This document shows positions 31,760 to 41,146 of a DNA stretch of 44,522 nt, one piece after another. Numbering within the stretch: position 1 is the first letter of the stretch; every line of letters begins with the position of its first letter. The DNA is taken from contig JAHJCZ010000056.1 of the NCBI GenBank assembly GCA_018812705.1, positions 1-44,522 of the forward strand. Direction: 5' to 3'. The notes beneath the pieces are model-generated. The model had not been told where the DNA came from, did not search any database, and saw nothing but the letters and a program-made list of their open reading frames with translations. The translations under genes and the position numbers were made by a program. This stretch comes from Candidatus Omnitrophota bacterium (GTDB lineage Bacteria > Omnitrophota > Gorgyraeia > Zapsychrales > Zapsychraceae).

Positions 31760-33169
31760 ATGTCAGGGATCACAAGATCGGAAAAAGTAAAAGCATATTA
31801 TGATGATATAGCAAAAGATTATGATAAGTGGAAAGCAAAAAATGCTTATTATTATAAAAACATAAAATCTTTTGTTAAGAGCAATGTTGCTCCTTATAAG
31901 AGCGTTCTAGAGATAGGATGCGGTGCCGGGGAGATACTTGCGGCAACAAAGCCTTCAAGAGGAGTCGGGATAGATATTAGTGCAAAAATGGTATCTATTG
32001 CCAAGGAAAAATATCCAGAATTTGATTTTTATGAATCTGCCGTAGAAGAATTTCGATCCGAGTCAAAATTTGATTATATTATTCTTGTAGATATTATTGA
32101 TCATGTATATGACATTATGGATGTTTTTGAAAGTATTTATAAATTATGCCATCCTTCAACAAAGATCATCTTAACGACGATAAATCCTTGGTGGGACCCT
32201 GTTTTTAAATTAGCTGAGAAGCTTGAAGCCAAAATGCCGGAAGGGTTTCATAACTTTATTGAAAAAAGAAATATAACCAAGATACTGGAGTTGACTAATT
32301 TCTCTGTTAGTTATTCAGGATACTTGATGCTGTTCCCCAAATATATACCTGTTCTTTCATTCTTAGCAAATACGATCGGTGTAAGGATGTGGGGGTTAAA
32401 TAAACTTTCAGTTGTTCCTTACCTGATGCTTCAGCCAACGCCAGTTAACAATACCGACCTTGGTATGGGATGTTCAGTTATAATTCCTTGTCATAACGAA
32501 GAAGGCAGTATTCAAGAGGCAATAAGAAGAGTTCCGCAAATGGGCAAGGGAACAGAAATTATTGTTGTCAATGACGGGAGCACTGATTCAACAGTTGATA
32601 AGGTAAGAGAACTAGAAGGAGAATATCCCAATCTAAAACTTGTAGACTATTCGCCAAATAAGGGCAAGGGGCATGCCGTTCAAGCTGGATTTGCTGCGGC
32701 AACACAGGAAGTATTAATGATACTTGATGCTGACCTTGCTGTTATTCCAGAAGAGTTGCCGCGATTCTTTGACCCTCTCAATAAAGGTTTGTGTCGGTTT
32801 GCTAACGGGACTAGATTGGTTTATCCGATGGAATCTCAGGCAATGAGGTTTTTAAATAATTTAGGTAATAAGGTTTTTGGCTTAGTGATGTCTTTTATTA
32901 CGCAGCAGCATTTGACCGATACCCTATGTGGAACGAAAGCATTTCTAAAGACCGATTATAAGCATTTTAAAATGGGAAAAGACAGCTGGGGGGATTTTGA
33001 CCTGCTTTTTGGAGCTGCAAAAATGGGTCTTAAGATTATTGAGGTCCCTGTCCATTATAAAGACCGTTTTGCCGGAGAATCTAAGATGAATACGTTTAGT
33101 CATGGATGCCATCTTTTAGGTGCGGTTTATAAAGGGTTTAAAGAACTTGTTTTTGTTGCGGATGAATAA
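31760..33169 (+). CDS. Methyltransferase-GT2 fusion protein
   Basis: 469 residues, two enzymes in one chain. Residues about 1-215 form a class I SAM methyltransferase: YYDDIAKDYDKW entry helix, VLEIGCGAGEIL (49-60), GVGIDISAKM, and VDIIDHV. From about 235 there is a GT-A family 2 glycosyltransferase of the dolichyl-phosphate glucosyltransferase type: CSVIIPCHNEEGS, VVNDGSTDST, LDADL metal motif, and TLCGTKAFLK. It probably charges a polyprenyl phosphate with a sugar for the membrane GT-C enzymes nearby; the methyltransferase could modify that sugar or lipid. Ribosome site AAAGGGAA. It starts a tightly packed glycan operon. Confidence 0.85.
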   Translation: MSGITRSEKVKAYYDDIAKDYDKWKAKNAYYYKNIKSFVKSNVAPYKSVLEIGCGAGEILAATKPSRGVGIDISAKMVSIAKEKYPEFDFYESAVEEFRSESKFDYIILVDIIDHVYDIMDVFESIYKLCHPSTKIILTTINPWWDPVFKLAEKLEAKMPEGFHNFIEKRNITKILELTNFSVSYSGYLMLFPKYIPVLSFLANTIGVRMWGLNKLSVVPYLMLQPTPVNNTDLGMGCSVIIPCHNEEGSIQEAIRRVPQMGKGTEIIVVNDGSTDSTVDKVRELEGEYPNLKLVDYSPNKGKGHAVQAGFAAATQEVLMILDADLAVIPEELPRFFDPLNKGLCRFANGTRLVYPMESQAMRFLNNLGNKVFGLVMSFITQQHLTDTLCGTKAFLKTDYKHFKMGKDSWGDFDLLFGAAKMGLKIIEVPVHYKDRFAGESKMNTFSHGCHLLGAVYKGFKELVFVADE

Positions 33170-34319
33170 AACTAATAGAAAATTTATTGTTCTCATTGCA
33201 ATTGCGCTCTTATTGAAAATCGCTTTATTTTCGTATGTTGCTTGCTCGGCACGTCAAAGTATGTTTGCGCCGGACTCAGAGGGATATATTAAAACCGGCA
33301 TTACTTTGATTACCGAGGGAAAATTTGCAACAGAAAATACAAAAGGCATTTTTATTTACCAGCTATATAGGACGCCAGGATATCCTTTGTTTTTAGGTAT
33401 TTTAAATGTTTTTTTTCGAATACCTTTGATCGGAATAGTATTTGTTCAAATGGTCTTAACGGTCATTGCCGGGTATTTTACCTATAAAGCTGCTCTTTTG
33501 ATTGATGAAGAATTAGCACCTTTAAGCGCTTTGATAGTTTTGTTTGACCCTCCGGCTACGGTTTTTTCTATGATGCTTTTAACAGAAGCCCTGTTCCTTT
33601 TCTTGATATCTTTGTTCATGTATCTGTTTTTGAGTTTTTTAAGAACAGAGAAAATAGTATCGCTGGTACTTTCAGCTCTTGTTATTGTTGCGGCGGTCTA
33701 TGTCAGGCCAGTTGTTTATTTTATTCCAGTAGCTATGGCAATATTTCTGGTTTTTGTTTTTATGCGTAAGTCACCAAAGAAGGCATTTTTTAACGCACTG
33801 GTATTCGCACTTATCGTTTATGGAATGATAGCACCTTGGCATTTGCGTAATATAAAGAGATTTAACATGAACAAGTTTTGCAGTATCAATAATGCTACTA
33901 TTTCTGAGCAGTGGGGAACGGGATTATACAGGAGCTATAAGCGGAACAAAGACCCTATTTCAAAAGGCCTGCCGCCGGTTGCATATTATAGCAATGTAAC
34001 AGCTAGATGTTTATTTTCACTTTTTACACGGCCTGCGAATTTTAAATATTTTGGAAATAGGGCAATTACAGTTGTTGGAAAGGTTTTTTCATATCCATGG
34101 ATCTTTTTTTGGATGTTAGGATTGCTAGTCGGCCTTTCTAAAATGAAAGGTAATACAGCTCTTTATTTTCTCGCATTTATAATACTTTATTTTACAACGA
34201 CCACAGTTTTCGCCACGATGTGGGGTTCTGGTCCGAGATTTAGGGTTCCTATGGTTCCTTTTATGGCTATTTTATCTGCTTATGGGTGGCAGAATATCAA
34301 GAGGAGATTTTGTAAATGA
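33162..34319 (+). CDS. GT39-like membrane glycosyltransferase
   Basis: 385 residues from the ATG at 33162, overlapping the previous stop by 8 nt. An alternative in-frame ATG at 33120 would overlap by 50 nt. The first loop FAPDSEGYIKTG carries the acidic D.E motif of ArnT/PMT-type GT-C enzymes. Nine or so hydrophobic helices follow, and the end GSGPRFRVPMVPFMAILSAYG is typical of the family. It likely transfers a sugar from a polyprenyl-phosphate carrier to a surface glycan or lipid on the periplasmic side. Confidence 0.75.
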   Translation: MNKTNRKFIVLIAIALLLKIALFSYVACSARQSMFAPDSEGYIKTGITLITEGKFATENTKGIFIYQLYRTPGYPLFLGILNVFFRIPLIGIVFVQMVLTVIAGYFTYKAALLIDEELAPLSALIVLFDPPATVFSMMLLTEALFLFLISLFMYLFLSFLRTEKIVSLVLSALVIVAAVYVRPVVYFIPVAMAIFLVFVFMRKSPKKAFFNALVFALIVYGMIAPWHLRNIKRFNMNKFCSINNATISEQWGTGLYRSYKRNKDPISKGLPPVAYYSNVTARCLFSLFTRPANFKYFGNRAITVVGKVFSYPWIFFWMLGLLVGLSKMKGNTALYFLAFIILYFTTTTVFATMWGSGPRFRVPMVPFMAILSAYGWQNIKRRFCK

Positions 34320-35683
34320 TAAAAGAAACAATTATTCGAAGATGTGATAAAACTGCGTTTGTTTCTATTTGTGCATTGATATACTTTTTACCTATATCAA
34401 TTGCCCTTGTTGAGTGGTTTGTTGCATTGCCTGTACTGTGTTTTTGTATTAAGAAATTGACAGAAATTTTATTCAGGGTATTTGATGTTATTAAAAACAA
34501 AGAACGTAATGATAAGATCAGGTATTGTTTAAAGGCTTTGTTGCCGGTTAATAATATTTTGACTGTTTCTGCGATGGCTTATGTCTTGATCTGTTTTTTA
34601 TCAATTTTTGTCAGCTCATATCCGCAATTAAGTACGCGTGCATTTTTTGGAAAAATATTAGAAAGGGTCTTTTTGTTCTTTGTTTTTGTCGAAAGCGTTA
34701 ATACTGAAAAGAGGATAAAAAGATTTTCTTTGGTCCTTTTTGTTTCAGTAGGGCTGATATGTATTAATGGCTTCTATCAATCTATTTTTACTCAAGGGTT
34801 TATCCGAGGTTTTTCAATGATGGAAGGCAGGCTAACTTCAACTTTTAAGCATCCGAATGATTTTGCTACATACTTGATCATTCCGATATTTATAGTTTTT
34901 AATTTTCTTTTAAGTGATGTTTTTCTTAGCCAGAAGAAAGCCCGATTAAAAAGTCGTAATGCCAGTTTAATAAGATATGCTTTTATGCTTTTATTTGCGA
35001 TATGTATTCTTAATTTGGCACTGACTTTTTCAAGAGGTGCTTATATCGGTGCATTGGTAGCCCTTTTGTTCATGTGGTTTTCTAAATATTGCAAACTCAA
35101 GGTTGTTTTAGTATCAGCGGCATTATTTTTAATAGGTTTTTCTCCCTTGATGGCGAAGATGAGAAATGTTTCTCTTATTTCTGACTCAGTACATAAAGAA
35201 GCTATTGTTCCTGAAAAAAATAAAACTGAAGAAGAGAAGCGCAGTGAGTTATTGACAATGGGAATGGGCAGAATTGGTTTTTGGAAAGAGGCGTTAACCA
35301 GCATCTCCAGAAAACCTATTTTAGGGACAGGTGTAAACACATATTCAAAGGAAGCTCAAAAGCGTGGGAATTGGACGGGGTACTATGCGCATAATTGTTA
35401 TTTGCAAATGGCCGCTGAAATCGGCCTGGTAGGATTAGCCTCATTTTTATGGATGTTATTTGTTTTGTTTAAGAGGGCATGCGACAAGTCAATATCTATA
35501 AAAGACAGATATTTATTAATTCTGTTTCAGGGAGCGCTATCTGGGCTAGTTGGTTTTTTAGTTCACGCTTTTTTTGATACAGGTTTTTATTCATTGCAGT
35601 TAAATACATTGTTCTGGGTCTTTTTGGGCTTAGTTGTGTCAATAATGCAAGTTGATAAAACAGCATTAAAAAGAGAGATATAG
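34316..35683 (+). CDS. O-antigen ligase / polymerase (WaaL/Wzy family)
   Basis: 455 residues with about ten to twelve transmembrane helices and a large periplasmic loop. Family landmarks are GRLTSTFKHPNDFATYL before the middle helices, LTFSRGAYIGAL, GTGVNTY, and AHNCYLQMAAEIGLVGL in the long loop, which fit PF04932 (Wzy_C). The protein either joins finished glycans to lipid A core or polymerises repeat units. The start overlaps the previous stop (ATGA). The long positively charged loop (EEEKRSELLTMGMGRIGFW) is where the catalytic His/Arg usually lie. Confidence 0.85.
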   Translation: MIKETIIRRCDKTAFVSICALIYFLPISIALVEWFVALPVLCFCIKKLTEILFRVFDVIKNKERNDKIRYCLKALLPVNNILTVSAMAYVLICFLSIFVSSYPQLSTRAFFGKILERVFLFFVFVESVNTEKRIKRFSLVLFVSVGLICINGFYQSIFTQGFIRGFSMMEGRLTSTFKHPNDFATYLIIPIFIVFNFLLSDVFLSQKKARLKSRNASLIRYAFMLLFAICILNLALTFSRGAYIGALVALLFMWFSKYCKLKVVLVSAALFLIGFSPLMAKMRNVSLISDSVHKEAIVPEKNKTEEEKRSELLTMGMGRIGFWKEALTSISRKPILGTGVNTYSKEAQKRGNWTGYYAHNCYLQMAAEIGLVGLASFLWMLFVLFKRACDKSISIKDRYLLILFQGALSGLVGFLVHAFFDTGFYSLQLNTLFWVFLGLVVSIMQVDKTALKREI

Positions 35684-35687
35684 TAAG

Positions 35688-36590
35688 GTGGAAAAGCTTG
35701 TTAGTGTTCTTATACCGACATATAACAGAGCTCCTATGTTAAAAAGAGCTGTTGCAAGCCTTGTGAAGCAGAAATATAAGAATATTGAAATAATAATAGT
35801 TGATGATGGATCTGAGGATGATACAGAACGCGTTATTGGTGAGATCAATGACCCGAGAATACAATATATTAAAAGTGAAGGGAACAATGGGGTTTCTTTT
35901 GCTAGAAACTTAGGGTTAAGGCGCGCAACCGGGCAGTATATTGCTTTTCTTGATTCAGATGATGTGTTCCTTCTAAGCAAGATACAAGAGCAAGTCGGCC
36001 TTTTTGATATTTTAACACCGAGACCGGGAATGATCTTTACTAACTATTGGGAAATTGGAGAAGATAAACATTTAGCTGTAAGAGATGGGGTTGCTTCCGG
36101 ATTTATTGGTACAGTTAATAAGTTTTCTTCAGAAGTAAAAAGCGGCCCAACTGGCTGGATCATTACAAAAGAATGTTGTGCCTCTGTTGGATTTTTTGAT
36201 GAAGATCTGCGTACTCTTGAAGATCTTGATTATTTTGTGAGAATTTTGAATGAGTTTCCAGTGTATTTTTTCAATAAGCCTCTTGCAGAAAAATATGTGC
36301 ATGGCTGCAGCTTAGGAGGAGTTTCAAATGAGTTTGCACAAGCAACGAGAGAGAAGCTGTTAAGCAAATGGCTGCCTGAAATGAAAAGCGACAAAAAGTT
36401 TTTATCTGATTTCTACTATGTTGCAGGAAAAGATCTTTTAAAAACTCTGAATTTTAAAAAATCTTCTGAATATTTGTGGAGCTCCTTATATTTTGGCGGT
36501 TTTAATATAAGAGCATTTAGAAAACTATTGAAATTGTATTTGATATGGCTGTGTAATTTACTTCTGCCGGCCAAGAGTGGCAAATGTTAA
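35688..36590 (+). CDS. Family 2 glycosyltransferase
   Basis: 300 residues starting with GTG. VSVLIPTYNRAPMLKRAV, IIIVDDGSEDDTE, FARNLGLRRA and FLDSDD form a full GT-A active site with the DxD-type metal motif near residue 88. The C-terminal 100 residues are helical, with a weakly hydrophobic tail that may associate with the membrane. It is a cytosolic glycan assembly enzyme; donor and acceptor are not predictable. It ends overlapping the next gene by 7 nt. Confidence 0.85.
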   Translation: MEKLVSVLIPTYNRAPMLKRAVASLVKQKYKNIEIIIVDDGSEDDTERVIGEINDPRIQYIKSEGNNGVSFARNLGLRRATGQYIAFLDSDDVFLLSKIQEQVGLFDILTPRPGMIFTNYWEIGEDKHLAVRDGVASGFIGTVNKFSSEVKSGPTGWIITKECCASVGFFDEDLRTLEDLDYFVRILNEFPVYFFNKPLAEKYVHGCSLGGVSNEFAQATREKLLSKWLPEMKSDKKFLSDFYYVAGKDLLKTLNFKKSSEYLWSSLYFGGFNIRAFRKLLKLYLIWLCNLLLPAKSGKC

Positions 36591-37696
36591 ATAATAAAAA
36601 AGAAAAAAAGTCGTTCTTGGTAATAAATCCTTATGGTATCGGGGATGTTTTGTTCACGACACCGATAATTCGTAATTTAAAGGACAATTTTCCGGATTCG
36701 AAGGTATATTATCTGTGTAATAAAAGAACAGAATTTATATTGAAGAACAATCCTTTAATCGAGAAGATATTTATTTATGATCGGGATGAATCAATAGCGC
36801 TTTCAAAAAGATCAAAAATTGCATGGCTAATATATTTTATAGGGTTTATCTGCGAAATTAGAAGGGAAAAGATCGAAGTTGCTTTTGATTTTTCCTTAAA
36901 TACCTATTTTGGATTTATTTCTTTTTTATCAGGGATCAGGGACCGTTATGGATTGGACTATAAAAAGAGATGTGTATTCCTTAATCACAAGCTTATACTA
37001 GAATCTTTCAGTAAAAAGCATGTGGCCCAATATTATCTCGATCTTTTGACAGAATTTGGTATCGTGCCAAAAGAGGCAGGATTGGAGGTTTATTCTGATC
37101 CTAAAAGTATTGAATGGGCGGATGCTTTTGTGGCAAAGAATGATATTTCGGGACCTATTGTAGGGATCGCTCCAATGGGTGGAGAGTCTTGGGGCAGTAA
37201 GGCATATTTAAAGAGGTGGCCTGCAGAAAAATTTGCTGATCTAATTAATAAGCTAATAGAAGATTTTAATGCTAAAGTATTTTTATTTGCAGGAAGTAAT
37301 GAGAAGCAAGAGATCTTAAATATCAAGAAAGGTTTGGAGCATCCGGATCAATGCTATGAATTCATAGGGTGTTCTTTTGAGGATGTTATTGCATTGGTAG
37401 ATAAGTGTTCATTATTTATAGGAAACGATACAGGCCTGCTTCGTTTTGCTGATGCGTTGAAGAAAAAAATTATTGCATTTTTTGGGCCAGTAGATGAGAA
37501 TGTTTATGGAATGTTCCCTTTTATCGAGGCCAGACATCAATATATGATAAATGATATAAATTGTCGTCCATGTTACAATGATTTTCGTTTAAATGAATGC
37601 GGGGCAGACACGGAGTGTCTTAAAGGAATTTCTGTTGATGATGTTATTGAATCTGTTAAAAAATTTTTAAAGAATGATCTTGGAGCAAAAAAATGA
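36584..37696 (+). CDS. Family 9 glycosyltransferase (heptosyltransferase-like) 1
   Basis: 370 residues. The N-terminal NPYGIGDVLFTTPIIRNLK loop and the C-terminal donor-binding FIGNDTGLLRFADAL and IIAFFGP are hallmarks of GT9 (WaaC/WaaF/RfaQ). NCRPCYNDFRLNEC near the end is the cysteine cluster common in this family. It transfers heptose or a related sugar to the LPS inner core, which supports a Gram-negative envelope. It overlaps both neighbours by a few bases, so the genes are translationally coupled. Confidence 0.87.
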   Translation: MLNNKKEKKSFLVINPYGIGDVLFTTPIIRNLKDNFPDSKVYYLCNKRTEFILKNNPLIEKIFIYDRDESIALSKRSKIAWLIYFIGFICEIRREKIEVAFDFSLNTYFGFISFLSGIRDRYGLDYKKRCVFLNHKLILESFSKKHVAQYYLDLLTEFGIVPKEAGLEVYSDPKSIEWADAFVAKNDISGPIVGIAPMGGESWGSKAYLKRWPAEKFADLINKLIEDFNAKVFLFAGSNEKQEILNIKKGLEHPDQCYEFIGCSFEDVIALVDKCSLFIGNDTGLLRFADALKKKIIAFFGPVDENVYGMFPFIEARHQYMINDINCRPCYNDFRLNECGADTECLKGISVDDVIESVKKFLKNDLGAKK

Positions 37697-39402
37697 AAAT
37701 ATTAGGAATAGCTTCACCTTTTGGCCATGACCCTTCTGCTGCACTGATGATCGATGGAAAAGTAGTTGCTGCGGCTGAAGAAGAAAGGTTCAATCGTATA
37801 AAGCATTCTGACGGCGAAATGCCTGTTCAAGCAATTAACTATTGTTTGAAAGCTGGAGGCATTAAGCCTTCAGAAGTGGATATTATTGCATACCCATGGT
37901 CTTATGATATTTTACACAAAAAGCGTTTTGAATATTTCTTTAGGACTTTTAAGGCTACGCCATCTCGTGCTTTAAAAAAGTTCTTTAGGAACAATCATGA
38001 ATTCAAAAATCAAAAGAATTTTATTGCAAGTACTTTGGAGAAATGCGGTTTTTCTCAAGGTAAGGTGAATATTAAATGGGTAGAACATCATATCGCTCAT
38101 GCGGCATCTAGCTTTTATTTTTCTGGTATGGAAGAAGCTGCAATTCTCTCAATAGATGGCGGCGGAGAGCTTACCGCATCATTAATGGGTTATGCTAGAG
38201 ATGGAAAGATCCACAAGATAAAAGAAATATTGGCACCAGATTCATTGGGTAATTTTTATGCAACAATGACGGATTATTTAGGCTTTACAAGAGGTGATGG
38301 CGAGTACAAGGTAATGGGCATGGCGCCATATGGTGATGCAAGTAAGATCAACATGGATCATATCATGCATTGGATTGATCGCAAAAAGACCTACCATTGT
38401 AATGATGATTATGTTTGGGTTACAAGAGATAAGAGGCACGAGCTTGGTAAAGTCTACTCTAAAAAAATGGTTGACGAATTTGGGATACCCAGAGAAGGCG
38501 ATGCTTTGTCAGAGCCTTTTATTCACATAGCGGCGGCAACACAAAAAAAGCTTGAAGAAATAACTTTGAAGTTGGTAGATACATATCTTTTAAAAGAACT
38601 AAAAAGGCATGGTAACTTGTGCTTTGCGGGTGGTGTTGCATTAAACGTTGCATTAAACAGGATATTGCTTGATCATCCTCATATCAATAATCTTTGGGTT
38701 CAGCCAAGTGCTCATGATGCAGGAGCATCTTTAGGAGCTGTTGTTTATGTTGCTGCTGAGTGCGGGGATAAGATCGAGAAGATGGATCATGTTTATTTAG
38801 GGCCTGAATATAATAATGAGGAGATTGAAAGAGCTCTTATGAATTCAGGGTATAAATATTCTAAAGAACAAGATATTTGCAAGGCTGCATCAGATCTTTT
38901 GTGTGAGGGCAAAATTGTTGGATGGTTCCAGGGCAGGATGGAATGGGGGCCAAGAGCTTTAGGCAACAGAAGCATCCTGGGTAATCCTACGATAAAAGGT
39001 ATAGCGGATAAGATCAACGCAATAATAAAATTGAGGGAAAACTGGAGGCCATTCTGTCCGTCAATTCTTAATGGTTATGGAAGAGAGATACTAGGAACAG
39101 ATCACGAGGCGTCTTTTATGACTATTGCTTTTAAGGCAACAGAAGAATGGAAAGACAGGATCCCCGAGGTTGTTCATGTTGATGGGACATGCCGCCCTCA
39201 GCTGGTAGATGAAAAAACCAATCCAAGATATCATAAGCTTATAAGCTATTTTCATGAAAGAACAGGTGTTCCTGTTGTAATCAATACTTCATTGAACAGG
39301 AGAGGAGAGCCCATGATATGTAGCCCGGAGGATGCCCTTCTTATGTTCAAGGAGAGCGGCCTCGACTATTTGGCAATGGGAGATTTCCTGATAACTAAGT
39401 AA
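37693..39402 (+). CDS. Carbamoyltransferase (NodU/CmcH family)
   Basis: 569 residues. The N-terminal Kae1-like domain has GHDPSAALMIDGKVVAAAEEERFNRIKH, the metal-binding EHHIAHAASSFYFSG and ILSIDGGGE. The C-terminal YrdC-like half has GWFQGRMEWGPRALGNRSIL and VVINTSLNRRGEPM. These enzymes make carbamoyl-AMP from carbamoyl phosphate and ATP and O-carbamoylate a sugar hydroxyl. Among glycosyltransferases it most likely decorates the surface glycan. The start ATG overlaps the previous stop in ATGA. Length is normal and all motifs are intact. Confidence 0.92.
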   Translation: MKILGIASPFGHDPSAALMIDGKVVAAAEEERFNRIKHSDGEMPVQAINYCLKAGGIKPSEVDIIAYPWSYDILHKKRFEYFFRTFKATPSRALKKFFRNNHEFKNQKNFIASTLEKCGFSQGKVNIKWVEHHIAHAASSFYFSGMEEAAILSIDGGGELTASLMGYARDGKIHKIKEILAPDSLGNFYATMTDYLGFTRGDGEYKVMGMAPYGDASKINMDHIMHWIDRKKTYHCNDDYVWVTRDKRHELGKVYSKKMVDEFGIPREGDALSEPFIHIAAATQKKLEEITLKLVDTYLLKELKRHGNLCFAGGVALNVALNRILLDHPHINNLWVQPSAHDAGASLGAVVYVAAECGDKIEKMDHVYLGPEYNNEEIERALMNSGYKYSKEQDICKAASDLLCEGKIVGWFQGRMEWGPRALGNRSILGNPTIKGIADKINAIIKLRENWRPFCPSILNGYGREILGTDHEASFMTIAFKATEEWKDRIPEVVHVDGTCRPQLVDEKTNPRYHKLISYFHERTGVPVVINTSLNRRGEPMICSPEDALLMFKESGLDYLAMGDFLITK

Positions 39403-39421
39403 TTATTGGGGTTTTGATAGT

Positions 39422-41113
39422 TTGAAAAAAATTATAAAAAAAGCTATTGATGTTGTCGTTGCTATTGTGTTCAGCAAGGGCTTTGATATTTCAATTATAT
39501 CTTTAGGTGTTCTGTTCAGGGTAAAGCTGTATTTAGAGAATCATTCTGTTTGGTTGGATGAAGCAGTAACTACTGTTAGTATAGGAAGCAGGACTTTTTC
39601 AGAGATACTGACGCGATTTGATATTTTTCCTGAGTTTGCAAAGCCGCCAATAGGATTTGAGCTGATCGAAAAATTATCAATCACTTTGTTTGGGAACAAT
39701 GAATATGCTTTTCGTTTATTTCCACTTTTGTCGGGAATTGGTTCATTATTGTTGTTTTATTTAATTGTCAAGAAATTGTTCTGTAAGGAAATTCAAAAAG
39801 TTTCGCTAATATTTTTTGCAGTATGCGATCCTCTTATTCAGTACTGTGGCGACACTAAGCCTTATTCCAGCGATGTCCTCATGGCGTTAATATTGATTTA
39901 TGTTTTTATTAATGTAAGAAAGGCTGGTTTAGGATTAAAAAATATCTTGCTTCTTGGTTTGTCCGGTGGATTGATAATTTGGATATCAAGCGCCTGTATT
40001 TTTATTCTGACGGCTTTGGGCCTTACAGCGACAACAATGGCTTTGATCGATAAAAAGTGGAAAGAGCTGATATCTGTTTTACCTGTTTTTGTGATCTGGT
40101 TATTTAGTTTTATCTTTTTGTACAAGATCTCTTTGTCTGACATGGTACATGGAGAGTCCTTAAAAGCTACTTGGGTCGGAGCTTTCGGGCCAACTACAAT
40201 ATTTTCATTTGCAACACTATCTTGGTTGAGAGAAGTATTTTTCGAGATGTTCAAGTACCCTGGGGGCATGTATTTTGCAAAGCTACCTTTTCATATAGGT
40301 GTTTTAGGCTCATTGATATTTTTTGTGGGATGTTGGCAGCTTTTTAAAAAAGACAAGGAGAGCTTTTTTATTTTTGTGGGTCCGGTATTGATAACTCTTT
40401 TTGCTGCTCTTATAGGAAAATATCCTTTCAGAGGCAGGGTAATACTATTTTTAGTGCCGTCGATAATAGTGGTTTTATCTGCAAGTGTTAATTTTAAGAT
40501 TAAGAAAGCTAGTCGTATATCTTCGGTCATAGCTTTAGTGATCGCATACGTCTTGCTGTATCAGCCGTTTATGACAGCAATTCATAAGCTTAAAAGAGGG
40601 CGAGGCGGCTCTGAGCATAATAGGCAGACTTTGGCATTCATGCAGAAATATTATTTGCCGGGAGATATGATATTTTTTAACACATCAGGCCAATTTAGTT
40701 TTTGGTATTATGCTAAGAATTTGGGGTACTATTCAGATCTATCTAAAGCCTATCTCGGCGAGTTTGAAGGAAAGCGAATGGAAGGCGTTTTGACGGGACA
40801 GTTTGCTCATAAGACAGGAGAATTTAAAGGCGTAAAATATGCTGCGATGAAATATGATTATAATATTTTTGATAAAGAGGGACATTTTCGAAGACTTGTT
40901 TCGGCACAATCTGAGGGCGGAGTTCAGGTAATATTTAAGCATGTGCCCATTAAATATGAAGGTAAAAGTGATCGCGTTTGGGTCTTTTTGTCTCGATGTG
41001 AAACAGAGCTGAAGGATATAGTTTTAGGAGCTTTTGATCACCGAGGAAAAGTAATAAGAGAGTTTAAAGGCGACGGGGCACAGATATATCTTTATGATAT
41101 GTCTAGCAGATAG
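39422..41113 (+). CDS. GT39-like membrane glycosyltransferase 2
   Basis: 563 residues from a TTG; no ATG is nearby and only a weak GGGG stands before it, so the start is uncertain. SVWLDEAVTTV in the first loop is the acidic motif of dolichyl-phosphate-mannose-type GT-C enzymes, and AKPPIGFELIEKL matches the conserved 'PPL...' loop. About nine to ten helices follow, then a soluble periplasmic C-terminal domain of about 150 residues (from about 410). Likely uses a polyprenyl-linked sugar. The gap to the gene before it is 19 nt. Confidence 0.75.
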   Translation: MKKIIKKAIDVVVAIVFSKGFDISIISLGVLFRVKLYLENHSVWLDEAVTTVSIGSRTFSEILTRFDIFPEFAKPPIGFELIEKLSITLFGNNEYAFRLFPLLSGIGSLLLFYLIVKKLFCKEIQKVSLIFFAVCDPLIQYCGDTKPYSSDVLMALILIYVFINVRKAGLGLKNILLLGLSGGLIIWISSACIFILTALGLTATTMALIDKKWKELISVLPVFVIWLFSFIFLYKISLSDMVHGESLKATWVGAFGPTTIFSFATLSWLREVFFEMFKYPGGMYFAKLPFHIGVLGSLIFFVGCWQLFKKDKESFFIFVGPVLITLFAALIGKYPFRGRVILFLVPSIIVVLSASVNFKIKKASRISSVIALVIAYVLLYQPFMTAIHKLKRGRGGSEHNRQTLAFMQKYYLPGDMIFFNTSGQFSFWYYAKNLGYYSDLSKAYLGEFEGKRMEGVLTGQFAHKTGEFKGVKYAAMKYDYNIFDKEGHFRRLVSAQSEGGVQVIFKHVPIKYEGKSDRVWVFLSRCETELKDIVLGAFDHRGKVIREFKGDGAQIYLYDMSSR

Positions 41114-41146
41114 AATTTAAACGATTCAGAATAAAGGAGGATTATT

